Source: JAVBUP01 sp031555175
GTDB taxonomy: Bacteria > Bacillota_I > Bacilli_A > Erysipelotrichales > Coprobacillaceae
DNA length: 19,732 bases
Direction: 5' to 3'
Assembly: GCA_031555175.1 (NCBI GenBank)
Contig: JAVBUP010000034.1
Location: 1 to 19,732 of the forward strand
A program made the translations under genes and the position numbers. How positions within the stretch are numbered: position 1 is the first letter of the stretch; each line of letters starts with the position of its first letter. The notes beneath the pieces were generated by a model, which saw only the letters and a list, made by a program, of their open reading frames with translations, had not been told where the DNA came from and did no database searches. Shown here one piece after another: positions 13,387-19,732 of the stretch.

Positions 13387-15688
13387 ATTTAAAATTTGCA
13401 ATTGTAGCTCCAAGGCCACCTTCATGTGACTCTCCTGGGCGATAATCCTTAATATGTGGATGTTTCTTTAATGCTTCTTGAACACCTTTTTTTAATGCTC
13501 CAGTTCCAAAACCATGGATAATACGAACACTTGGATAGCTATATACTAAAGCATCATCTAGAAATTTAGCTAAATTAGCCATTGCCTCTTCATAACGTTG
13601 CCCTACTAAATTCACCTCATATGTAGATGTTTTTGATTTCTTAATTGCATATGAAGTTTTTTGAACTTCCTTCTTCTTCTTATGCATGAACTCAATCTCA
13701 TCTCTTTTAACTTTCATATTTATACCACCCATCGAGATAGTATATATATCTTTATTTATATTAGTTATCTCAGCAGTGCGATTTACTTTTAGCACATTAA
13801 CGACGTCACCAACGATATATTGATGATCATCTTTTCTTTTTACAACCACTTCTTCATGTTTACTCTCATCCAAGATATGAACAGCTTCTAGAATTTCATG
13901 CTGTTTTAAAGACTGCTTTGCTTTTAATTCTTCAATTACCTCATCGACTATTTCTTTTGAATCTTCAATGATTTGATTAGCTTGTTGCTTAGCTTCATTT
14001 AAAACTTTAACGCGTTGCTTTTCTAATTCCAGTTCTTTCAAAACTAAATTATCTTCTAATTCCTTATTCCTGGCAATTAGGCTAACTAATTGCTCATGTT
14101 CTCTCTTAACTTCATCTAGTTCTTTTTCAAGTTTTTCAATCAAAATATCTTGATCTTCTAGCTCATGATCTTTTAATTCTTTTGCATTTGCTACAATATG
14201 ATCGTTTAAACCTAATCTACTTGAGATTTCAAGAGCATTCGACTTCCCAACCATACCTAGTATAAGATGATAAGTTGGAGTTAGTGTTTCCATATCAAAT
14301 TCTACACAAGCTGGTAAAATATAGTCTTGTTGCTTAGCAAATGATTTAAGTTTTGAATAATGAGTAGTCGCAACAATCATTGCATTATAGCCATATAAAT
14401 AATTAAGGATTGATATCGCCAAGCTCTCTCCCTCTTTTGGATCAGTACCTGATCCAACTTCATCTAGTAGCACTAAAGAGTTTTTCGTAACATTCTCTGT
14501 GATATAAACAAGTCTTTTCATATGGCTCGAGAAAGTGGATAGAGATTGCTCAATTGATTGTTCATCTCCTAAATCCACAAATATCTCATCAAATAATGGA
14601 ATGACAGCTTCAGATACAGGAATAGCTAATCCAGCTAATGTCATCAGTGTCAATAGTCCTACAGTTTTTAAAGTAATAGTTTTCCCACCAGTATTACTTC
14701 CTGTTACTAATAATACTCGATGCGGTGAGTTTAGAACAATATCATTAGCTACAACATTACTTTGATCAATTAATGGGTGACGAGCCTTTTTAAGCACTAA
14801 TGTACTCATATCATCGGTCACTGTTGCAACATTCATATCTAGAGCTTTAGCGTATGACCCTTTTGCAAAGATGAAATCTAGATGAGCTAATGTCTCTTGG
14901 TTAGCTAATATTGTATCTTCTTCGTATTTAATACGTTGTGATAATTCAAATAATATTCTTTCTACTTCTTTTATTTCTTTTGATTTTAATGAAGCTAGCT
15001 CATTGTTTAAGTTAATAACTGCTTCAGGTTCAATATAACATGTTTGACCTGAACTAGATTCTGCATGCACTATTCCTTTAAATGTATTTTTATACATTGC
15101 TTTAATTGGTATTACATATCTATCATTTCTTACAGTTACTAACGATTCAGCAATTCGATCTTTTTCAGCAACAAGTATTCTTTCCAATTTATTACGAATG
15201 CCTGACTCCATTCCTTTCAATTCTTTACGAATTGAATATAATTTTGGACTAGCATTATCAGCCACATCTCCTGAATCATCAATACATCTTTCTATTTCAT
15301 TTTTAATATCTTCTAAGACTATCAAGGAATCTATATATTCCTTAACATATATTGTTTCGACTTTGCAGTTTCGCTCATAATTCTTAACATTTTTACAGCA
15401 AAGTATACTCGCTGCAACATCTAATAATTCTGCTGGATAAAGTATTCCATCCACAACTGCTTTTTTAACAAATAGTCTTATGTCTCTTAGCCCACCTAAA
15501 GGTAGACTACCATATCCATAAACTAAAGAAAGAGCCTCAGAAGTTTCGATCAGCTCTCTTTGAATTATTTCTAAAGTATCAAAATGAGATAGAGAATCAA
15601 CTTGTGCTTTCCCTAAACTACAAGAACAGTATTCTTGTAAGATATTCTTAATTTGGTCAAACTCCAATGTTTGGTAGATGTTTTTCAT
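13385..15688 (-). CDS. mutS2: Endonuclease MutS2 / ribosome-collision factor with Smr domain
   Basis: A 767-residue MutS2 protein. It has the MutS core and clamp, an ABC-type ATPase domain and a C-terminal Smr domain, and lacks the mismatch-recognition domain of MutS. Walker A is GSNTGGKT (330-337), Walker B is LVLLDE (405-410) followed by the signature VGSGTDPKEG, and the switch His is in TTHYSKLKS. A long Glu/Lys-rich coiled coil follows (about 500-600). The Smr domain spans about 690-767 with HGFGTGALKKGV (725-736) and ends in GGLGATIANFK. MutS2 was first linked to suppression of recombination. In B. subtilis it also binds collided ribosomes and feeds ribosome quality control; either role may apply. 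The ribosome binding site GGAGGTG is seven bases from the ATG. It is cotranscribed with cvpA (16-base gap). Confidence 0.97.
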   Translation of the reverse strand: MKNIYQTLEFDQIKNILQEYCSCSLGKAQVDSLSHFDTLEIIQRELIETSEALSLVYGYGSLPLGGLRDIRLFVKKAVVDGILYPAELLDVAASILCCKNVKNYERNCKVETIYVKEYIDSLIVLEDIKNEIERCIDDSGDVADNASPKLYSIRKELKGMESGIRNKLERILVAEKDRIAESLVTVRNDRYVIPIKAMYKNTFKGIVHAESSSGQTCYIEPEAVINLNNELASLKSKEIKEVERILFELSQRIKYEEDTILANQETLAHLDFIFAKGSYAKALDMNVATVTDDMSTLVLKKARHPLIDQSNVVANDIVLNSPHRVLLVTGSNTGGKTITLKTVGLLTLMTLAGLAIPVSEAVIPLFDEIFVDLGDEQSIEQSLSTFSSHMKRLVYITENVTKNSLVLLDEVGSGTDPKEGESLAISILNYLYGYNAMIVATTHYSKLKSFAKQQDYILPACVEFDMETLTPTYHLILGMVGKSNALEISSRLGLNDHIVANAKELKDHELEDQDILIEKLEKELDEVKREHEQLVSLIARNKELEDNLVLKELELEKQRVKVLNEAKQQANQIIEDSKEIVDEVIEELKAKQSLKQHEILEAVHILDESKHEEVVVKRKDDHQYIVGDVVNVLKVNRTAEITNINKDIYTISMGGINMKVKRDEIEFMHKKKKEVQKTSYAIKKSKTSTYEVNLVGQRYEEAMANLAKFLDDALVYSYPSVRIIHGFGTGALKKGVQEALKKHPHIKDYRPGESHEGGLGATIANFK

Positions 15689-15704
15689 CTATCTCACCTC
15701 CATA

Positions 15705-16571
15705 TTATTGCGCTTCTTGCCAAAGCGGAGTAACAAATGTACTCTTAATTTTACTATTTAATGCCTCATCGAATATTTTAGCATCTATTATTGTTTGTAA
15801 AGCCTTCGCTTCATCCTCACTAATATCAATCTTGCCTGCACTATCAAGAGCTTTCTCAAAAGCAGTTTCTAAAGACTTCACATTTGCTTCAGTTAATAAA
15901 CCAGTATCATCAGCGAATTTAATTAATTTCAATGTTTGAATAAATACTGCACTATTATCTTTATTTAGTGTCCCATCAAATACTTTCTCTAAACTACTAA
16001 TAGTACTTGTTGCTGTATTGAAAATCTCATCCAGTGATACAAACTCTTCACTAATTGCAGGAACTGCATGATAAATGCGTGTTGCCACTTGAGTATCTTC
16101 AATTATCTCGCGCCCGTTAGCAAACATTGGCATTGCCATCAATAACAATACTAAATATATCCCAATACTTGTCTTTATAAGCGATAGCGCTGCTCCAAGT
16201 AATTTATCAACCCAACCTACTAATGGTAGTACTTTACTTAGTAAATCTATAATGCGTGTCAATAAAGATCTTAACAAATAAAAGATGCATGATATTAAAA
16301 TATATAAACCAATAAAAGCAATAACTCTATAAATTATGCTATTCACCATTTCATCCAATGCTGCCACTGATGTAAATTCTGGCAACTTTATAAAAGTTAA
16401 CATTTTACTCACAGGATTAGAAGCAAAATAACTTATCAATAAAGTTATTAACTTGCCTATAAACATGACAAACTGATGAGAAAAACCACGATATATCCCA
16501 ATACCGATAGACACTAATAAACAAATTCCGACAATTATATCAAGAATAATCGAATTAATTGGTAAATTCAT
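15705..16571 (-). CDS. cvpA: CvpA family membrane protein with a long C-terminal extension
   Basis: A 288-residue protein with about four membrane segments (near 6-26, 34-52, 78-100 and 122-148) and the conserved CvpA-type block PLVGWVDKLLGA (116-127). CvpA-like proteins (YshB in Bacillus, about 180 residues) are inner-membrane proteins linked to colicin V production in E. coli and to envelope stress; their biochemical role is unclear. Here about 140 acidic, probably helical residues follow the last membrane segment, far longer than usual, with no domain that I recognise. The start at 16569-16571 has a strong TAGGAGGTGG site. An in-frame ATG nine codons upstream (16598) overlaps the -10 element and is rejected. 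The order cvpA-mutS2 with divergent rnhC matches Bacillus, where zapA would also be present. Confidence 0.85.
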   Translation of the reverse strand: MNLPINSIILDIIVGICLLVSIGIGIYRGFSHQFVMFIGKLITLLISYFASNPVSKMLTFIKLPEFTSVAALDEMVNSIIYRVIAFIGLYILISCIFYLLRSLLTRIIDLLSKVLPLVGWVDKLLGAALSLIKTSIGIYLVLLLMAMPMFANGREIIEDTQVATRIYHAVPAISEEFVSLDEIFNTATSTISSLEKVFDGTLNKDNSAVFIQTLKLIKFADDTGLLTEANVKSLETAFEKALDSAGKIDISEDEAKALQTIIDAKIFDEALNSKIKSTFVTPLWQEAQ

Positions 16572-16588
16572 AGTACCACCTCCTAGTA

Positions 16589-16617
16589 ATTCTAACAAAC
16601 TAACCCTCTACTGTCAA
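16589..16617 (-). promoter_or_regulatory. Sigma-A-type promoter of cvpA-mutS2
   Basis: On the minus strand a consensus TTGACA (16617-16612), a 17-base spacer and TAGAAT (16594-16589), preceded by TGT (extended -10). This is the best promoter in the window. The predicted start near 16582 lies inside or next to the ribosome binding site (AGGAGG, 16584-16579), giving a leader of only about 11-13 bases. Confidence 0.85.
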
Positions 16618-16654
16618 AAAAATAACGATTTGAAATGCTTTTTTATTGAAAAAA

Positions 16655-16663
16655 TGATATAAT
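16655..16663 (+). promoter_or_regulatory. Extended -10 promoter of rnhC
   Basis: TGA-TATAAT is an extended -10 in the region shared with the divergent cvpA promoter. No good -35 lies 16-18 bases upstream. The predicted start near 16670 falls at the first base of the ribosome binding site AGGGTGA (16670-16676), so the leader is about 11 bases. Confidence 0.65.
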
Positions 16664-16680
16664 ATCGGTAGGGTGATTAT

Positions 16681-17598
16681 ATGGAACCAATAGTTTTTCA
16701 GATTGATAACTGCATACTTGAAAAGATGACTAAATTCTATGGGGATAATATAATCCGCCGTGATGTGAGCCATACTTTCTTTGTTGCCAAAGTAGATGAT
16801 TGCACAATAACTGTTTATAAATCTATGAAGGCTATGTTCCAAGGTAAGAATGCCCATCAAGAAGCATTGATTTGGAAAACTGATTTACCAAGCCCAGAAT
16901 CATTACCTCTTGACTTAGAACTCAGCGATGCACAAACATATACGAAATCTCATTTAGGTTCTGATGAAGTTGGAACTGGTGATTATTTCGGACCAATTTG
17001 TGTAGTTGCATGTTACGTTACAGAAGATGATAGTAAATGGCTATTAAATCTTGGTATTCAAGATTCAAAAGATTTAAATGATCGTCAAATTATTGATATC
17101 GCTAGACAGATTAAAGATAAGCTTACATATAGTCTATTAATATTAGATAATGAGAAATATAATGACTTTATTAAAAATGGAATTAATCAAGCAAATATTA
17201 AAGCTAGACTACATAATCTTGCAATTTTAAATGCTTGCCGTAAAGTTGAAGAGGATATTGAGTTAAAAGTGGTAGATCAATTCGTAGCTAGTAAAACATA
17301 TTTTAATTATCTAAAGAGTGAGACTTTAGTTATGAAAGATATTCGCTTTGAGACAAAGGCTGAAAATAAATATCTGGCTGTAGCGTGTGCTTCAATACTA
17401 GCAAGATATGCTTTTTTACAAAGTATGAGCCGTCTTTCAAAAGAAGTTAATACGGTTTTACCTAAAGGTGCAGGAAGTCAAGTTGATTTAGCTGCCAGTA
17501 AATTAGTATTAAAATATGGCGATAAAATTTTAGATCATATCGCTAAAGTACATTTCTCTAATACAAATAGAGTTATGGATTTAGTCAATAATAATTAA
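16681..17598 (+). CDS. rnhC: Ribonuclease HIII
   Basis: RNase HIII cuts the RNA strand of RNA-DNA hybrids, removing R-loops and primer RNA. The protein has 305 residues, the usual length. Residues 1-85 form the TBP-like N-terminal substrate-binding domain that sets HIII apart from HII. The catalytic domain opens with GSDEVGTGDYFGP (93-105), carrying the active-site Asp95 and Glu96. SKDLND (129-134) and VVDQF with Asp199 (197-201) follow, then the conserved AVACASILARY helix. The ATG is four bases after AGGGTGA. It is the only plus-strand gene fully inside the window. It diverges from cvpA-mutS2, as in Bacillus, and converges on the deaminase operon, with its own terminator directly after the TAA. 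Confidence 0.96.
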   Translation: MEPIVFQIDNCILEKMTKFYGDNIIRRDVSHTFFVAKVDDCTITVYKSMKAMFQGKNAHQEALIWKTDLPSPESLPLDLELSDAQTYTKSHLGSDEVGTGDYFGPICVVACYVTEDDSKWLLNLGIQDSKDLNDRQIIDIARQIKDKLTYSLLILDNEKYNDFIKNGINQANIKARLHNLAILNACRKVEEDIELKVVDQFVASKTYFNYLKSETLVMKDIRFETKAENKYLAVACASILARYAFLQSMSRLSKEVNTVLPKGAGSQVDLAASKLVLKYGDKILDHIAKVHFSNTNRVMDLVNNN

Positions 17599-17604
17599 AA
17601 CCCC

Positions 17605-17629
17605 AAACAGTGCAAATTGCACTGTTTTT
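17605..17629 (+). terminator. Rho-independent terminator of rnhC
   Basis: AAACAGTGCAA (17605-17615) pairs with TTGCACTGTTT (17617-17627), followed by further T (17628-17629). It begins seven bases after the rnhC stop. Confidence 0.8.
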
Positions 17630-17634
17630 ATGTG

Positions 17635-17667
17635 AATAAAACTCTTGCTAAGTGCAAGAGTTTTATT
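17635..17667 (-). terminator. Terminator of the lspA-rluD-deaminase operon, possibly bidirectional
   Basis: A perfect 14-bp inverted repeat, AATAAAACTCTTGC (17635-17648) with GCAAGAGTTTTATT (17654-17667), around a 5-base loop. The deaminase stop codon (17663-17665) is inside the stem. The arms are A/T-rich outside and G/C-richer inside on both strands, so it may also back up the rnhC terminator. Confidence 0.7.
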
Positions 17668-18130
17668 CTACAGTTATATTTATTTGTGCGATTTTTCGAT
17701 ACTTAACGCCGACAACATCTAACATACGTTTGGCAGAAATATCACTCTCTGTACCACTATACTTATCATCTTCATAGACTATTTCTTTGATGCCAGACTG
17801 TATAATAGCTTTTACACATTCATGGCAAGGAAATAATGAAACGTAGATTCTGGCATCATGTAACGTTTGCGTGCTATTTAGAATAGCATTTAGTTCAGCG
17901 TGTACTACATATGGATATTTAGTATCATATAAGTGTTCACTCTCTCTGACTTCCCATGGAAAATCTTTATCTTCACACCCAACAGGTAAACCATTATATC
18001 CCACACCAATAATTTTATTATCTGGCGATACAATACAAGCACCTACTGGAGTATTTGGGTCCTTTGAACGCTCTGCTGATAGCTTGGCTACGGCCATAAA
18101 ATAAGTATCCCAAGTTATTGCTTTTCTCAT
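17663..18130 (-). CDS. dCMP deaminase family protein (ComEB-like)
   Basis: A 155-residue zinc-dependent deoxycytidylate deaminase, which converts dCMP to dUMP, the precursor for thymidylate synthesis. The zinc site is complete: His77-Ala-Glu79 (VVHAELNAIL) and Pro101-Cys102-x-x-Cys105 (FPCHECVKAII), with Glu79 as proton shuttle. GVGYNGLPVGCED (42-54) is the substrate loop of the dCMP deaminase group and argues against cytidine or tRNA-adenosine deaminase. Bacillus ComEB is a close relative; nothing here ties it to competence. It is the last gene of lspA-rluD-deaminase, with an eight-base gap from rluD and an AGGTG site about seven bases before the ATG. In Bacillus the third gene after lspA-ylyB is pyrR, so the pyrimidine theme remains but the gene differs. 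Confidence 0.92.
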   Translation of the reverse strand: MRKAITWDTYFMAVAKLSAERSKDPNTPVGACIVSPDNKIIGVGYNGLPVGCEDKDFPWEVRESEHLYDTKYPYVVHAELNAILNSTQTLHDARIYVSLFPCHECVKAIIQSGIKEIVYEDDKYSGTESDISAKRMLDVVGVKYRKIAQINITVE

Positions 18131-18138
18131 AATAACAC

Positions 18139-19056
18139 CTATCTTTCTATGTTTCTTAACTCATTAAGCTTATCTAAAAATTGTTGTGGAGCTTCCATTT
18201 CAAATTCCATATATTCTCCAGTACGAGGATGATTAAAGCCAATTAATCTAGCGTGTAGATACTGTCCCCAACTTGAATCATCTTTTCTGTGTCCATATTT
18301 TGGGTCACCAACAACTGGAAAACCAATAAAATTCATATGAACACGTATTTGATGTGTTCTACCAGTTTCTAGTTTGCATTCTACCAGTGTATAATCTTTA
18401 AATCTTTCAATTACATGAAAGTGGGTAATAGCTTCTTTAGCGTTTTCTTCCGTTACAACCATTTTTTGACGATCTTTTTTATCACGACCAATTGGCGCAT
18501 TAATCGTACCTTTTTCATGCGGAATTTCGCCATGAACTAAACAGATATACCTTCTATTAGTAGTTTTATCTTTGAGCTGCTGTGATAACTCTTTATGGGC
18601 TAAATCATTCTTCGCAACCATTAAGAGCCCAGATGTATCTTTATCAATTCTATGAACTATCCCAGGTCTTGCGACACCATTGATACCGGATAAATCTTTA
18701 CAATGATACAGCAGTGCATTTACTAATGTACCAGATACTGTTTGGAATGAAGGGTGAACCACCATTCCACTTTGCTTATTTACTACTAGCATATCGCTAT
18801 CTTCATAGACAATATCTAACGGTATATTCTCTGGATTAATATCTAGTTCCTCAACAGGTGGAATTTTAAACTCTATTTTATCTCCAGTTTTAACTTTATA
18901 ATTACTTTTTTCTATTTTACCATTTACTAATACATTACCAATTTTTATAATATCCTGAATGCTAGTTCTAGACATATCTTGAATTTGTTCATTCAATAAT
19001 TTATCTAAACGAAATAAATTTTGTTCTTGTTCTACAATGATTTCGATAATTTCCAT
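18139..19056 (-). CDS. RluA/RluD family 23S rRNA pseudouridine synthase
   Basis: A 305-residue pseudouridine synthase. An S4 RNA-binding domain occupies about residues 14-66 (RLDKLLNEQI, then VLVNGKI). The catalytic domain carries the family motif HRIDKDTSG (135-143) with nucleophile Asp138, plus VVHPS (99-103), TGRTHQIRVHM and GDPKYG further on. RluD modifies helix 69 of 23S rRNA in E. coli. The Gram-positive orthologue next to lspA (YlyB in Bacillus) is assigned by similarity, so the exact target uridines are uncertain. The ATG overlaps the end of lspA by 25 bases and has GGAGGAG about seven bases upstream within lspA, so the two are coupled. Confidence 0.93.
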   Translation of the reverse strand: MEIIEIIVEQEQNLFRLDKLLNEQIQDMSRTSIQDIIKIGNVLVNGKIEKSNYKVKTGDKIEFKIPPVEELDINPENIPLDIVYEDSDMLVVNKQSGMVVHPSFQTVSGTLVNALLYHCKDLSGINGVARPGIVHRIDKDTSGLLMVAKNDLAHKELSQQLKDKTTNRRYICLVHGEIPHEKGTINAPIGRDKKDRQKMVVTEENAKEAITHFHVIERFKDYTLVECKLETGRTHQIRVHMNFIGFPVVGDPKYGHRKDDSSWGQYLHARLIGFNHPRTGEYMEFEMEAPQQFLDKLNELRNIER

Positions 19057-19520
19057 TTTTTATACTCCTCCAATACTATTTGTAATACCACAAAACCAAA
19101 CCCAACAGATATTGCAATATCTGCTACATTAAAGACTGGAAAATCATAGCCAAAGATATTGAAAGATAAAAAATCACGTACATAATGAAGAATTAAGCGA
19201 TCAATAAAATTGCCAAGTATTCCACCTAATATTGTACTAAGTCCAATACGTAGTAATAATTCATTATCTTCAGACTTATAAAATGTATAACCAACATAAC
19301 AAAGTGCTATGAATGTCATTCCATAGAAGAATAACATTTGCCCCTCAAATATACTCCAAGCAGCACCAGTGTTATGATAATTTGTTAACCAAAAGAAATC
19401 CTTGATTATTTCTACATGATCATACAAACTAATATTTTGTGAGATAAGATGTTTAGTCACCATATCCAATATTACTATTCCAATAGGTATTAAGCTGTAT
19501 CTAATTATTCTTTTTTTCAT
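19032..19520 (-). CDS. lspA: Lipoprotein signal peptidase (signal peptidase II)
   Basis: A 162-residue inner-membrane aspartyl protease that removes signal peptides from prolipoproteins after diacylglyceryl transfer to the lipobox Cys. Four membrane segments are visible. The catalytic Asp pair is Asp107 in GNFIDRL and Asp134 in FNVADIAISVG, and the N-terminal LDMVTKH and the TNYHNTGAAWSIF block (46-58) are conserved. AAAGGTGA sits five bases before the ATG. First gene of lspA-rluD-deaminase. CamS in this window is an expected substrate. Confidence 0.97.
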   Translation of the reverse strand: MKKRIIRYSLIPIGIVILDMVTKHLISQNISLYDHVEIIKDFFWLTNYHNTGAAWSIFEGQMLFFYGMTFIALCYVGYTFYKSEDNELLLRIGLSTILGGILGNFIDRLILHYVRDFLSFNIFGYDFPVFNVADIAISVGFGFVVLQIVLEEYKKWKLSKSL

Positions 19521-19537
19521 TTAAATCACCTTTATTT

Positions 19538-19543
19538 ATTATA
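19538..19543 (-). promoter_or_regulatory. Likely -10 element of the lspA operon
   Basis: On the minus strand TATAAT (19543-19538) is a consensus -10. No good -35 is present at 16-18 bases (TTTTAT-type only), because the hairpin at 19564-19589 occupies that region. The predicted start near 19531 gives a leader of about 11-12 bases, beginning in the AAAGGTGA ribosome binding site. Confidence 0.5.
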
Positions 19544-19563
19544 CAATAAAAAAACACTGAATA

Positions 19564-19589
19564 AAAGAAGTATATCTCTATACTTCTTT
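19564..19589. terminator. 11-bp hairpin upstream of lspA, terminator or attenuator
   Basis: AAAGAAGTATA (19564-19574) and TATACTTCTTT (19579-19589) are perfect arms around TCTC. On the minus strand the stem ends in TTTTATT, so it could stop transcription coming from the right before the lspA promoter. If lspA were also read from further upstream it would act as an attenuator. No coding end lies just upstream on the minus strand within the window. Confidence 0.5.
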
Positions 19590-19654
19590 GGACCTGAAAA
19601 GAAAAGTTAACTTCCACTTTAAAGGGATCCAAGTAGATTTTAGTCTTACAGTAA

Positions 19655-19732
19655 CTTCTAGTAGAATATATTCTTACAAATAATATAATCTTTATGATGC
19701 CTATAACTGATTATATAATCGAGGTGAACAGA
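19655..19732 (+). promoter_or_regulatory. Right-edge regulatory stretch before an out-of-window plus-strand gene
   Basis: Two overlapping palindromes, TTCTA-G-TAGAA (19656-19666) and AGAATATATTCT (19663-19674), are followed by two TATAAT boxes (19684-19689 and 19714-19719). GAGGTG (19721-19726) is a good ribosome binding site just before the edge. This suggests a plus-strand gene starting within a few bases of the end. The first TATAAT gives the more sensible start. No coding sequence is visible inside the window. Confidence 0.35.

Noticed and set aside
15667..15939. Plus-strand ORF of about 90 codons antisense to cvpA and mutS2
   Set aside because: Fully opposite two genes with clear family signatures and without a credible ribosome binding site; the same applies to the plus-strand frame at 979-1275 inside the MFS gene.
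16572..16598. Upstream ATG for cvpA
   Set aside because: It overlaps the -10 hexamer of a consensus promoter, and the AGGAGG site serves the ATG at 16569-16571.
19521..19732. T-box or known riboswitch in the lspA upstream region
   Set aside because: No T-box consensus (AGGGTGGNACCGCG) or other riboswitch core could be found; only hairpins and palindromes are seen.
1..19732. UGA-as-Trp genetic code (mollicute type)
   Set aside because: All families are full length with standard stops and no in-frame TGA is needed; only the lack of TGA stops is notable.
1..19732. Defence island, toxin-antitoxin, prophage or insertion sequence
   Set aside because: No transposase, integrase, nuclease-effector or paired small genes were seen; the content is mostly housekeeping.

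Overview
The window looks like chromosomal DNA of a low-GC Gram-positive bacterium (Bacillota, Bacilli or Erysipelotrichia-like). It is strongly AT-rich. Every gene whose start can be assigned begins with ATG, usually behind an AGGAGG-type ribosome binding site. The gene set is typical of that group: GatCAB amidotransferase, a CamS-type lipoprotein, NAD-dependent LigA, MutS2 with a Smr domain, RNase HIII, lipoprotein signal peptidase and an LPXTG wall-anchored surface protein. The standard genetic code fits: all families are full length, and Trp is read from TGG where I checked it. I cannot name the species.

Layout from left to right. (1) Bases 1-142 are an intergenic edge holding two converging terminators. 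(2) A two-gene minus-strand unit follows: an MFS membrane transporter and a GNAT acetyltransferase, overlapping by 14 bases. (3) Next is a compact minus-strand operon, ligA-camS-gatC-gatA-gatB, with one promoter before ligA (8310-8338) and one terminator after gatB (2031-2057). Its order matches the ligA-camS-gatCAB synteny of Bacilli, but without the pcrA helicase before ligA and without the proline/sodium symporter often found between camS and gatC. (4) A 378-bp gap (8285-8662) carries a 13-bp inverted repeat. (5) A large LPXTG surface protein with a repetitive beta-helix-like body forms its own unit. (6) A nucleoside phosphorylase-family gene has its own promoter and terminator. (7) cvpA-mutS2 (minus) and rnhC (plus) diverge from a shared 109-bp region, as in Bacillus, but zapA is missing between them. 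(8) A minus-strand operon lspA-rluD-deoxycytidylate deaminase ends against rnhC at two tandem terminators. (9) The right edge (19521-19732) has the lspA promoter, a strong hairpin, palindromes, and a likely ribosome binding site for a plus-strand gene outside the window.

The genes cover information processing (ligA, mutS2, rnhC), translation fidelity (gatCAB, rluD, and mutS2 as a possible collided-ribosome factor), nucleotide metabolism (deaminase, phosphorylase) and the cell surface (lspA, camS, LPXTG protein, MFS, CvpA). LspA would mature CamS and release its signal peptide, which in enterococci and staphylococci is the source of a mating-pheromone heptapeptide.

I found no CRISPR array, phage, transposase, tRNA, rRNA or recognisable defence system, and I do not claim a new system. 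The most notable points are the architecture of the LPXTG protein, an unusually long CvpA C-terminus, a possible cryptic pheromone in CamS, promoters placed so close to start codons that the leaders are very short, and the absence of TGA among the 15 stop codons.
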